From Ectobius pallidus (Eukaryota > Arthropoda > Insecta > Blattodea > Ectobiidae): 64,000 nucleotides of DNA. A program made the translations under genes and the position numbers. Within the stretch, counting starts at the first letter, position 1. Each line of letters begins with the position of its first letter. The notes beneath the pieces were generated by a model. The model did no database searches, was not told where the DNA came from, and saw nothing but the letters and a program-made list of their open reading frames with translations. This document shows positions 46,751 to 57,289 of the stretch, piece by piece. The DNA is taken from contig CAXKWD010000006.1 in assembly GCA_964059195.1 (NCBI GenBank), positions 4,704,530-4,768,529 of the forward strand. Direction: 5' to 3'.

Positions 46751-46752
<2 letters not shown>
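45939..46752 (+). repeat. Element A left TIR
   Basis: Blocks shared with the right TIR include AAGCAACTTTTATTAGGA, CAGGAATGTGTAGTGGGAGG, TACAGAAAATGTTATGGTAT, TATATGTTACCGTCTCCGAG and GAAATCGACnCCGAAATTT (in opposite orientation). Confidence 0.88.
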
Positions 46753-46789
<37 letters not shown>

Positions 46790-47686
46790 TATATATGCAT
46801 GTGAGCCTTTATACCAGTATGTATAAAATGTTTACTTTTATGTACGTTATTTATTGTTTACATAATGACGTAGTATACATAGTTAGTGTGCGACGGTTTT
46901 AACTAAAATACTACTATTTCCAAATGTTGGTAAGACTGTGGTCTGATATGGCAATTGAAGTGACACTGATGCGTGACATGAAAAGTGGAGGTGGACTTAC
47001 ACGAGGGAGAGACATGAGTGATTCTGTGTTGGCGAAATGGGTTGGAGGGGCACGCACAGCTACAGCCATATGTTCTTCATTAGAGCAGTTTGCCGGCGTC
47101 CATTCTGTGAGTGGAGAACAGCATGTCGACTTTCGAGCATCACGAGTTAGCAGAAATGACCAAGACAGAAGGAAACTTGCTCAGTGGTTGGCTGATCACC
47201 CGCCATTTTCTGTACGCGATTATTTGATGTCCCTTTCAACCGGAGTAATAGGAACCAATATCATCAACTGTTACCAAGCAATGGAAATCGGAACCCGTAC
47301 AATGGAAACTTTTGTTGGAATGAACTTCGCAGTGTAAGAAGAACGCAGTAGTCCCATTGGCTGCTATGAGCAACACTGTCAAACTGGACAACGGAGTGGT
47401 GGTGATCGAGCCTTTAATGATTTTCCAGAGGACCATAATTACCCAGAAAACTAAAGAGGATGTAGAGGACCTGTTGAAGTGTGAGTTAGCCCCATACCCC
47501 ATGACTCTTTTCGACGAAGGGATCATGAGGAAAACGAAAAAGTCAGCTCTCTACGATGCCTTTCCTTCAAGCAATAAAATGGTCAACTTGAAGAACAGTT
47601 TCACGGTAATCGATGGCGGCTTCCTCCTTCATAGAGTAAAGTGAAACAACAACACCAAGTTCGCCTCCATCTGCGATCAATATGTG

Positions 47687-49022
47687 TGTAAGGTTTTTAC
47701 ATAGAACAAAGTAAACTAAAATAAGGACAAACATAAAGGAAACTAAGGATCTCTGGTTGTGGACTGTATATGGGTGATTCAGTTGAAATGGCACAACAAA
47801 CATAGAAGAGAGCACTATTTATATATTTTGAAGTAGTAGAAATATACAATAAATTAACAATATCTTTAAATAAGAATTTTACTTCGACTCATACAAACTC
47901 TATTTTGAGTTACAATTAAAAGTTAGAAAGTAGAGCATTATGCTCAAACAAGATCAGCTGACTGTGCTGTCTCTAGAAAAAATGGAATTGGCTGTTTGCC
48001 CATAAATTCCAAATCAATTTACATATTAAGAAATTACAGTTTATAATGTAGCAAAATGGCACTGCCTTATTTGGTGGCAAAAGTATATTATATACTCGAA
48101 TCTAAATAAGAAAAGAGAGCCTCGCAATAGATGCCAACGACTCTATAATTATATACTCTGAATTGCGATGATGTAAAGTATATTACTCAACTTTGGAGGC
48201 GGCGTGAATGGTCTGATCTGGACCTCCAAATAATGAAGCTTGAGTTGCAAGTGTAGGCGTTCTAGTGAGGCTGCTAACTCGTCTTCTGCGCTGCGTAGCG
48301 GTTGACTTCTTGCTTGAATGTGTTGGTTCAAGTATGCGTAGTTTAGCATACGTTGTGGTTTACGAAGTATTTAGCCATTTTGATGAAGCTGCCTGGTACA
48401 TGTTGCTCTGCGACTCGGCGTCTTGAACTTGGGTGTACTGCGACTTGGCGTCGAAGCGTACCATACGGCGACTTATGCTTCAATGTAGCGTCTCGTAAGA
48501 CAATTGTAGAAGAATGAGGCGTCTCGTAAGACGGTTATAGTTGGAATGACAAACGGTCAAACAGAAGACCTTTCACTCCCCTCCATTACAAAAGTGAGTG
48601 CTTTCAAAAATCATAGAGAAGCTCGTCTAGAAGTTTCTAGAGGCTTCTAAATGCAAGGCAGACGATCTAATTGAATAACGAATATCTGAAAAGCTAAAGA
48701 AAATTACTTTAGTATTTTATCATATGAAATCTTTCCTAAGAATTTAAAGAACGTTTATGTTATTTAATGAATGATAGAGATCGATATCTTGATATGAGCT
48801 ACAATCGATATCTCCATGGGTGCTTAAAGTCAAGAAGGGCACTTCAAGAATATGGTTAATTTAAGATACCTTGAAAAGTGCTTTCATAAATTAGTCCGTT
48901 TGAGTTATGTTTATGGATTTATTCTAAAATCTAGAATTCATTTCTAAACATTAAAATACATTCAGAAATTTGTAGATTAAAATAAGTTCAGAAATTTTTC
49001 TAACTTTATGTATAAAGTTACA
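47687..49022. mobile_element. 1336-bp insertion in element A with 5-bp TSD
   Basis: TGTAAGG at the left, AGTTACA at the right, duplication ATGTG (47682-47686 and 49023-49027). Removing one duplication and the insert gives a continuous frame DQYVSYMINP. TG...CA ends with a 5-bp duplication suit a solo LTR; the ends also pair weakly as inverted repeats (TGTAA, then TACATA-like). It contains duplicated GCGTCTCGTAAGAC (48491, 48519) and GCGACTyGGCGTC (48412, 48440). No frame recognised. Confidence 0.7.
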
Positions 49023-49714
49023 ATGTGTCTTACATGATCAACCCTTACGGCTACAACTCTGCTGTGGTTTTTGACGGTTACGAAGACACGAATTCCACGA
49101 AAAGAGCCGAACATCATCGAAGGGCATCAGTGGATATAGACTTTGATGAGAACATGGTGGCTACTGTTCAGCAGGAAAACTTCCTTTCCAACGAAAGGAA
49201 CAAAACCAAGCTGATATGTATGTTAGCGCAGGCCTTGGGCGCAAAAGGTGTACAAGTCATCATAGACAAAGGAGACGCTGACTGCAGCATTGTTAGGTGT
49301 GGACTGGAAAATACCTCTCATTCAACTGTGGTGGTAGTTGGCGAAGACATAGACCTGCTCGTCTTGCTCGTGGCACTCACACCACGAGACACGAATGTGT
49401 TTTTTTATGAAGCCTGGACGAGGCAACACAGAAGACAGGTTGTACTCCTCCCAACAACTTCAGGCCTTGCCATTCAGCCCATACATTCTGTTTATCCATT
49501 TCTTCACTGGATGCGATTCCACTTCTGCGATTTATGGAAAAAGTAAAGCAGCCATACTTAAATGTTTGAAGCGGTTTCCTAACGAAACCAAAAACATCGC
49601 TGAAGTGTTTTACGACTCCACATCCACACCAGGAGATATTGCTGAAGCTGGGGAACAAATGTTCTTACTGATGTATCAGGCCCCACCCAACGAGCATGAC
49701 CTCAATCATCACAG

Positions 49715-49809
49715 GTACATTTCATTTTGTATTGCATGTACTAACTTCATTGAATCATGCTGTTTGATAAATAAATATTCTATTCTATTCTATTGTGTTT
49801 TATCCACAG
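49715..49809 (+). other. 95-bp intron or small insertion in element A gene
   Basis: The segment starts GTACATTTC after CACAG and ends TTTATCCACAG before GTACATG, so it obeys GT-AG. It is also bounded by the direct repeat CACAGGTACAT, and contains ATAAATA plus (TTCTA)n like a LINE 3' tail. Either reading restores LNHHRYMCFIKS. Confidence 0.55.
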
Positions 49810-50285
49810 GTACATGTGCTTCATCAAATCTTCAGCCAAGATGAAAGCGAACTTGTCTTGATTGCCACCTACAAAAGATGCTGCTCTACATCACTCGTGC
49901 AGAGTGTTTCTACAGGTCCAGCAGTGGTTTGGAAATGAATCTCTCGAACCAGAACGTTGGGGTTGGACAAAAGAAGATGGGGGATATCTGACTCCTATTA
50001 AGACCAAGGCCCCTATTGCACCTGACAGCGTGCTCAACTCCATATTTTGTCATTGTGCCACAGACCGCGGTATGAGATGTGGATGTCGGAAAGCCGGCAT
50101 TCTCTGCTCATCTGTCTGTGGCAATTGCCACGGTGCTTGCACTAACAATGCTCCCGTTCAAGAGGACTTGGAAGAGTTGTACGATGAGGAATATGAGTAT
50201 GAACAGCTTTAAATGTGTGACAGGATGGAAGGGTGAGCGGAAATTAGGTTGTGTAAGCCTCTTTTATTACTTTTGCATTATTAGC

Positions 50286-50287
<2 letters not shown>

Positions 50288-50349
<62 letters not shown>

Positions 50350-50358
50350 TGTATATAT
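50288..50358. repeat. (TA)n tract, inner edge of element A right TIR
   Basis: Almost pure TA; counterpart at 46753-46785. Confidence 0.9.
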
Positions 50359-50359
50359 A

Positions 50360-51320
50360 TGTTAGTTATATGGATAATAAATAACATTTATGTTCACATA
50401 AACAATAAATAACGTGATACAGAGAATTAAAGCACTTGAAAACGGAAATAAAATGATGAGCAGTTTACTAGCGGAATCTCGAAATCGACCCCGAAATTTA
50501 AAAACGGTCTAACGTTTGACTATGTGAAGATAAATTATCAAATGTATATATATTCTTGAAAAACATGTAATTCTCCACAACTTCTTTTCTTACAAGGTTC
50601 TTGTAAAATGGAAAACTAAAGAATTGGAAGGGCGAGTTCGACGAAAAACGTGAGGCGCTACAAATTTTTCTGCAGTTTTTCCATTTTCGCCGGCTCATTC
50701 TCGGAGACGGTAACATATAAAGATAAATATGAATATACCGTTTTGTCGGGAATTTAATAGGCTTTAATTTTGAATACCATAACATTTTCTGTACGATGCA
50801 CTGTTTTAGAGATTTGCGCCAAAAACTGAAAAAAGGGACCTTTGAGCCTCCCCCCCACCCCCTGCGGCACCTGAAATTAGCGGGAAAACATTAGGCGTTG
50901 TTTAGGGGACCTCCCACTACACATTCCTGAAACATTTGGAACTACATGATTTAATGCAGCAAACAATCTAATTTGACTGGACTATGAACTTTGTTGTTAT
51001 GAATAAAAAATTAATGCAGTGGCGGCCAGTCATGTGTAAACTTTGCAGATTAAGGAAAGACTAAATTATGATATAGCTGTTGATGAATGATTAACAATCA
51101 GGTTTTTATTGTTCACTAAGAAGGCATAAAGTCAATTTAATGGAAATTTTAACCTTATTTCGCTTCATTATGGACTTATGAGCACCAAATTGTAATGACT
51201 TTAATGCCCTGTAGCATACACATTTTACATCATAGGGCAAAAATCTCCTAATAAAAGTTGCTTGTCTATGTCCTCTCTATACATAGGTAAAATATTTCGG
51301 TGTTATTCATGAACACCCTG
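50360..51320 (-). repeat. Element A right TIR
   Basis: Inverted copy of 45939-46752, with about 150 bp extra near 50950-51230 relative to the left arm. Nothing coding. Confidence 0.88.
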
Positions 51321-51419
51321 TATATGTTATGACTTCACTGTGTTCTTCCGAATATGAGTATCTACATTTCTTGGAGTCATCTGCTAGCTGATGAGAAGGA
51401 GATGAGAATTGGACACTCG

Positions 51420-51427
51420 AGCTTTAT
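51420..51427 (-). terminator. Possible polyadenylation signal of the ZER1-like gene
   Basis: Minus-strand AATAAA (CTTTATTA on plus, 51420-51427), about 250 nt beyond the stop codon and 100 nt before the end of element A. Inferred only from position and hexamer; other A/T-rich hexamers are possible. Confidence 0.35.
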
Positions 51428-51673
51428 TAACGTGTAGTGTAGTTACATCTAATCTGTTGTTATCAAGTTAATTTAAAAGCAAATACATTCCATGCCTAAT
51501 CACTACAACTTATTTACATACGACAATGAACATGAAGAGTATTTTACAACACACAAATCTGTATACACTCAGTGTTTATTCACTGGTTTTTAAATAAATG
51601 TTAATATTTACTCAAAAATATAACTTTTAATTCATCTGTTTCCAAAATTGAGAAAACTGCTATACGAGATTTA

Positions 51674-51849
51674 TCAGCCATCCAAGGTTGCATCTAAGTC
51701 GATAGTCTTCTTTTCTCTGAAGTTCTGGCAATGCATTATCACCATGGCAGCCAGTTCTTTAATCCGTGCGTATGGCTTATCGTTGTGAATGATCTCCTCC
51801 AAGATTACGAGTCCACCTTCCGATTCTACCAACGAGCAGTATCTGTTCG
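51674..51849 (-). CDS. ZER1: ZER1/ZYG11-like gene, last coding exon
   Basis: Exon after acceptor TTACAG (51855-51850). Two bases complete a Pro codon, then NRYCSLVESEGGLVILEEI, KPYARIKELAAMVIMHC and stop TGA at 51676-51674 (58 codons). It gives the final armadillo-like repeat of a ZER1/ZYG11 protein, the substrate receptor of CUL2-RING ubiquitin ligase that recognises N-terminal glycine degrons. The YC-x-LV-E-x-EGG-L and R-I-K-E-L-A blocks are family hallmarks. Splice phase joins exactly to the exon at 54556-54653. Insects usually have one such gene (annotated zer-1 homologue), so ZER1 is preferred, but ZYG11 cannot be excluded from this part alone. Confidence 0.88.
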
Positions 51850-52199
51850 CTGTAAGTAAAGAAATTACTTAGTTTCAAGGCTGACGAAACAAGTCAAATT
51901 AATTTACAACGTCCAGTTTAAACAGATTTATAAATGATACCAATTTTTCATGTAACATTTTGCTTGTAGCTTCAGACTATTCACTAGATCTAGATTTCGC
52001 TGATCAGTTAAATAGATCATAAAAGAAAACGCAATTTAAACAACATCAATATTACATATTGCTATTTTTATGCAGATGTTTTTATCAATCCATGCAGTAG
52101 GATCTGAATGCATTAAAATTAGGGTCCAGATTTGTATGCATAATCAAATAGTAAAATATGCAAGAATAATTTTAAAAATATGTTAGAGTAGATAAGGAA

Positions 52200-52490
52200 A
52201 GTTGCCCTGAGGTTTTCATGTGTGAAGCTCCTTCGTCTGTCAGTGAAGAAGGTTTTACACAATGGAAATGTTTTTTCTACATCGCATGTGAAAAATACTA
52301 CAACTCTTCTTCAGCGAATTCCTCTTTTGTTACAGCTTTTTCACCATCAACAGACAACATTTTGCTGATTTGACAGATTGTTTTGTACCCAGGATTTTTA
52401 TTTAATACCTGACTAAACTTATCGAATGCAATTTTAGCAACACCATGAGTTTCTGAAGACAGTACATTTGAAATTTGATCTATCAGAGAA
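52200..52490 (-). pseudogene. Degenerate transposon coding remnant in intron
   Basis: On the minus strand it reads DQISNVLSSETHGVAKIAFD, KFSQVLNKNPGYKTICQISK and, after TTT and two stops, KKHFHCVKPSSLTDEG. VLNKNPGYKTICQIS resembles the C-terminal part of a multicopy BED/hAT-associated protein family. Weak; not a host exon because of the stops and lack of splice sites. Confidence 0.4.
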
Positions 52491-53069
52491 AGTTAATAAT
52501 CTAAAGAATTATTTTGTGCCTCGAACTATGCTATAATTTAAGTAATTTGGAGAAGTGGCTATGAATATACTAGATCTTTTTCTCAATGCCATCCTCATCC
52601 ATTTATAAATAAATAAATATATATATCTATACAGAGTAATTGCTGAGACTATATTAAATGCATGCTCTTTTTATATATTTAAAAGTAAGCGTAAATGATA
52701 TATTTTGTTAGTAACACTTTTCCAGACAATTTTACCAGTATTTTTTATGCTTATAAATGCATATTCCGGGGAAATGCATATTTTAAGGTTTAAATGAAAA
52801 AGTGCATGTGTTACACTAATGAGCATGATCCATCTGGTTTGAGTTAAGTAATTCAAACACTGCAGTTGTTTTCAATGTGCATTCTTACTAATAACTGCAG
52901 GCACTCACTTCCTTAATTCAGCAAGAACATTTATAAATACACACAAAAATGTAAACTAAGAACCATTAAACAATTTTTAGAAAAGACATTTAAAATAGCG
53001 AGTTTGAAATTACAACAAAAAAAAAAAATACAAATTGTTTATATTTATGTTAGTTATTTGGTGGACAAA

Positions 53070-53350
53070 ATTAAAATCAAACAAATGAAAGAAAAAAGAT
53101 GTAATTATTAATCCTTTGACTTATTCTCTGGCGAACTGATGGGAAGAAGGCCCTACAGGTAGCTCCCTTAGTCGTGTTGGTCCAATCCGCCTGCCATTTT
53201 GTTAGTCCTTCTTCTTTAATTTCTCGAACTATTGCAGTTTTGGGGATTTTCGAGTATACCGGTTCTCTATCTTCTTCTCCTGCGGCTTCCTTAGCTAGCT
53301 TATATGCCATCTCGTTACCAACAATCCCCACATGGGCCTTTATCTATCCA
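53070..53350 (-). pseudogene. RNase H fragment of a non-LTR retrotransposon
   Basis: Minus-strand frame IKAHVGIVGNEMAYKLAKEA (normally G-N-E-x-A-D), then EEGLTKWQADWTNTTKGATC and FFPSVRQRIS. This is the end of the RNase H domain and linker typical of R1/I-clade LINEs carrying RNase H. The Tyr in place of the catalytic-site Asp after GNEMA marks decay. Lies in the last intron of the ZER1-like gene. Confidence 0.8.
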
Positions 53351-54555
53351 AAATGTATGCAATAAGAGTTTTATAAAGTTTCAAAGCATGATTTAAACAG
53401 TAGTATGGTAGTCCTGCAAAACTAAACACGGTGTTTCTTCTTGCATTTTGACAAAGTCTGGAGGAAATGAATTTTGATGGGTTTTATGGTAGTAAAGCTG
53501 TTCAATTTTCATAACTTTAAACTCAGAGTACGAAAATTTTGTAGTTGATTGTCTTTTAAATTAATTTTTATTATTCTTTTTGAAGTAAAATTATACTTGT
53601 AGTGGGTAACCTTATGTTTCCGACAAGTTGTTTTGTCATGACTTCACATATGAAAATAAGTTCTCAGCAGCCAGTGTACTGCCGCAGGTCTTTTCTCTGG
53701 AACGGGATGCACTCAGCCGCTTGATACCAACTACAGAGCAACTTGATAAAGAATTAGCAGCTGCATTACATATCTCTAACCCTATCATCTGTCTACTGTA
53801 CACATAGTGCCACAGATTTTCATTCTTTTAGCCTATTTTTGTTATTCAGTCCTCTTGTACTTATATGAAGTGCTTGAACAATGAGCGCATGGTACACATA
53901 TCTTGATAGGCTTCACGTAAACCATTTCCTCATTGAGCATCAAAACACAAAGAGTTAACATCATTGCAATGGACAAAACCCGAACATTTGGTTTCATAAC
54001 AGATCCTACAGTCCGCTTTGAAACTGAAGAAGATCAACCTGCAGCAGTTGATAATGAAAAAAAAGAAGATACATGAACAAACCATTGAGTACTTGAAGAA
54101 CAAATACAGTCTGAAAAATGGTTGGTAGTAGGGGAACAATAACAAAGTTCTTTCTTAAATTTCTCATTGACACAAGATCTGCATATTGAAGTGGCGTTAT
54201 TATCGCTTAAGAGATCCATACAAATATTGAGAAACCAACAACAATTAAGCTGAACAGGTTTCCTTTCTTAAATTTGATTGTTTTCCTCGATTGTTTCAAT
54301 TTTCCTGTTATTATAGAAAACCTTAATTATTATTTTGTATAAGCGTATTCTTTGTCTGTAATACTAAGGAAGAGAACAGTGGATCTATAAGGCAGTCCAA
54401 AGCTGACTCCAATGTCTTAATTGTTAATCAAACTTTGTTTATCAAGAAATACTGGCTATTATTCCTAATCACCTCGCAATTCCGTTCTACTAAAATGATT
54501 CACTTTCTGTGCAGTTGGAGGCATTGTACATTAAAAGATATTTACAACTACTTAC

Positions 54556-54653
54556 GATACACTTTGGTGAGATTCGCAAGGGCCCAAACAGCCCAGTGTT
54601 GGCACTCAGGCGTGTGGTAAATTTTTGCCAGGTATAATATCGGTTCAAAAGAC
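54556..54653 (-). CDS. ZER1: ZER1/ZYG11-like gene, penultimate coding exon
   Basis: 98-nt exon between acceptor TGTTACAG and donor GTAAGT. It reads (R)SFEPILYLAKIYHTPEC, QHWAVWALANLTKVY with phase 2 at entry and phase 1 at exit, matching both neighbours. QHWAxWAL-N-L is a strongly conserved ZYG11/ZER1 repeat signature. The intron behind it (51850-54555) is 2.7 kb and holds two transposon remnants. Confidence 0.9.
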
Positions 54654-55039
54654 CTGTAACAAAAACAGAAGTAAAATACAAATGAGATAACAAAGCCTAC
54701 AGCAATGAGTAAGGTATCGGAGACATAGCACTAAACACCTAAAAATAGGAAGTCATGTTAACCAACAAACTAAAACCAAAATATTGAAAACACTCCGAAA
54801 ACCTAACACTGTGCCAGACAACCCTCAATCACATGCAGTTGTCTTATTTCATCCACAAACTGAAGAGCATCCACCAGTCTGCAAAACTCTCCACAAAATG
54901 CTTAAACAGAACAATTACACTTAAGCAAATCTTATTGGGAAGGTCAAAGCAAATTATATTGAATCAAAAGGTTTAGAACATTTGACTATTACTGCTGCTA
55001 GCACCACTGCTACTACTAATGCTAATACTAAGGTTACTA

Positions 55040-56395
55040 CATTTCTTTTCGATCCCTGCAGGAATGTTGGATTGGAAATGAATACAGAAAAAACTAAGTA
55101 TATGGTCATGAAACGTCAAAGTAATGCACTACAAAATACACTGACAGGCAAAAAAAAAAAACCGATCACTTAATGAAATTAAAAAAAAATTAAGTTTGAA
55201 TAAAAATATTTAGTAGGCCTAGTGCTTGAAATAAAATGACTGCAATTGTATATGTTTTTAAGACTAAAATGTAATGACACATTTCACACTTAATTCCCCA
55301 TGTTGCCTCTTGCACCATGGTGAATGGTGAGCCTAAGGTTGCAGCGGCATAATGCAGGCTACGTCCATCATTAATTAGAGCAACAGCTTTGGCAACGTCT
55401 TCAGGACTGAGAGGTTTAATTTCAACTAAACTTACTGACAGAATCACTTTGATGCGAAGGGAGACAGTTTCTGTTCAGTTTGGAAGGAAATGACGCAATA
55501 CAACAATGAAACACCTTGCTATGTGTGTGACAAGCTAGTACACATAATCATATTGGAATCACCGTATTGCGATTTTTGTTTTGTTTTGTTTGGTGACAAA
55601 GTGAAGATATGAAGAAAGCAGATATGCCGTATCTATAGCTAATGGTCCAATAAAAATAATAATTCATCCTCACCAACAACAATGTATAAACATCCAATCA
55701 AAATTATGTTTCATCTTAAAATTACAACAAATTTTACAGTGATCGGTTTTTTTTTTTTTTTTTTTTTTCTGTCAGTGTATTAGAATAGCCGGTAAATTGT
55801 TCGAACAAGTGGAGAAATTCAAACTGGGAGCAATAATTACAGACACAAATAATAATAATAAGGAAGAAGTTAAGTGTAGATTCAAATCAGGAAATGCTTG
55901 TTTTTATGCAGTTCAGAAACTCATCTTCTCGTCTTGTGTCTAGAAATATAAAAATAAAGATTATAAGAGAATTATCCTGCTGGTTGTATTATATGGATGA
56001 GAGACATGGCCGCTTACTCTTCGGGATAGAACATAATCAGAGAGTGTTAGAAAAAAGGGTGCTTAGGAAAATATTTGGGTCTAAGAGGGATGAAAATGGG
56101 TACTGGAGAAAGCTGCATAATGACAAGCTTGGTAACCTGTACTCTTCACCGGATATAGTGAGGGTAATTAAATCACGAGGATGAAGTGGGCTGGACATGG
56201 GGGAGGAAAGATATATTTAAAAAATACCCCCTTGGAGACTTTAAGAGAATAGACCACTTGGATGACCTACACGTAGGATAGATTTAATGGAAGTAGGATT
56301 TGCGAGGGATGGTTGGATGGAGTTAGCACAGAATAGGGTTGAATGGCAGGCTCAGGTAAGCGTGGCAATGAACCTTTGGGTTCCATACAATAGAT
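55040..56395 (+). pseudogene. RTE-like LINE RT C-terminal part, split by a Tc1-like element
   Basis: Before the insertion: NVGLEMNTEKTKYMVMKRQS. After it: FEQVEKFKLGAIITDTN, a GNACFYAVQKLIFSS block, RVLEKRVLRKIFGSKRDENG, YSSPDIVRVIKSRG and WMELAQNRVEWQAQVSVAMN near 56330. This is the thumb and tail of a very common arthropod LINE (RTE or related clade). Several frameshifts and stops; the catalytic palm is missing. It lies in the intron between 54653 and 58739. Confidence 0.85.
55139..55777 (-). mobile_element. Tc1-like element, deleted
   Basis: Ends CACTGACAGG and inverted CACTGACAG with long A runs then CCGATCACT in both TIRs; flanking TA duplicated (55137-55138, 55778-55779). A minus-strand frame near 55420-55310 reads LSPEDVAKAVALINDGRSLH, YAAATLG, the N-terminal helix-turn-helix of a Tc1-type transposase; the DDE part is absent. 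At 639 bp it is about 1 kb shorter than an autonomous copy. Confidence 0.9.
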
Positions 56396-56449
56396 AATAT
56401 TCCTTTAGCTTGCTGACGAATTGTCTATTGCCATTGTCTATTGCCATTA

Positions 56450-56943
56450 CCTTATTGGCCCGAAAATAAGACGACCTCGAATTTTTGAAGGGTAGTTACG
56501 AAAAAATAAATAAAATAGCTTATTAGTACATTTTGCTTCACATAAAACATAAGTTTGAAGTTCATGTCGTAACTTCTTCTCTCGCCTTTATTTACGCATT
56601 GAGACAATGAAGATGCTTTCTTTTCCACATAATCAGCCATGATGGTGGTCAAACAAAGCATTATGCATAGAGAATAGAGATGCCAAGCAGTGCAGTATAC
56701 GGCAGTACAAGGAGAAGCATGAATTTGGGAACAATAAAGTTCGGTAAAATTCGGTAATTTCCGCGCGACTCTGACCTTGGGTCGGATGCACGCCATTTGC
56801 GTGGGGATACCCGCTACACACATGCACAGCTGCATTCATGAATGGAGAGTTGTTGTGTCTTAGACTGCGCGTATAAGACGAGTATAGTTTTTAAAAGCAC
56901 ATTTTCAGGGAAAAAACATCGTCTTATATTCGGGCCAATACGG
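56450..56943. mobile_element. TA-flanked MITE with GGCCCGAA termini
   Basis: Left CCTTATTGGCCCGAAAATAA, right inverted CCGTATTGGCCCGAATATAA, then AGACGA in both; TA on each side (56448-56449, 56944-56945). 494 bp, no transposase. Terminus type known from pogo/mariner-related elements in many animals. Confidence 0.8.
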
Positions 56944-57289
56944 TAAGTAAGTAAGTAAGGGTTACTGTATTACTGATTTCCCAAACACATCGGGACACTT
57001 CGACAGAGTCTTCAACAAACTTTTTCACTTTAAATGTTAATAATTTCTTAAATGTAGTTTACAATAACAAAATTGAATCCAGTCCAACTTAAATTAACTT
57101 CTTTTATTTTTGTATTTATTCATTCATATTTTTCACTATAAACTATTTTCTTTTGAAATTTTGTATCAATTCTGGAGCTTTCAAAAAATTCAAGGCATTT
57201 TAAATTAATATTGATGTTGCAAAATGATTGAAGCATAATATTCTGAATGCCATGAAGGGACATTGGGACCACAGCCTTCTAACATGGAC

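Larger units (their letters stand above)
46924..50212 (+). pseudogene. Element A protein: unknown N-part, PIN/FEN-like segment, CXC domain
   Basis: In order: 46930-47333 LMRDMKSGGGLTRGRDMS, SGEQHVDFRASRV, LSLSTGVIG; a +1 shift near 47334; 47337-47640 VVPLAAMSNTVKL, ELAPYPMTLFDEG, KSALYDAF, VIDGGFLLHRV; TGA at 47642-47644 where Trp is expected; a 1.3-kb insertion; 49028-49420 SAVVFDGYEDTNSTK, MVATVQQENFLSNE, VVVVGEDIDLLVLLVAL; a shift in a T run near 49400; 49400-49714 LFIHFFTGCDSTSAIYGK; a 95-bp gap; YMCFIKSSAK; TGA at 49858-49860; then VFLQVQQWFGNE, PERWGW, and CHC-C-CGCRK-C-VCGNC-C (50046-50140), acidic end, TAA at 50210-50212. GEDIDLL and GCDSTSA resemble the acidic core and helix-hairpin part of FEN/XPG-like PIN nucleases; the Cys cluster is a CXC domain. 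Very multicopy in arthropods as far as I recall. Inactive here. Confidence 0.75.
45939..51320 (+). mobile_element. Element A: 5.4-kb long-TIR transposon with PIN-like/CXC gene
   Basis: Ends CAGGGTGTTAATGAATAA and inverted CAGGGTGTTCATGAATAA, with TATA at 45935-45938 and 51321-51324 as likely target duplication (TA alone is possible). TIRs: about 45939-46752 and 50360-51320, very alike, with small indels such as a segment missing from the left arm. Each TIR ends internally at a (TA)n tract (46753-46785, 50288-50358). Between them one plus-strand gene with stop, frameshifts and a 1.3-kb insertion. The TIRs are collinear with those of element B. I know no superfamily name for this type. Confidence 0.85.

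Noticed and set aside
46331..50785. 84-95-codon frames in both arms of element A (MLWYSKLK...)
   Set aside because: The two frames are the same sequence because it lies in the inverted repeats. Conservation may reflect TIR function, but no family or start context supports a gene.
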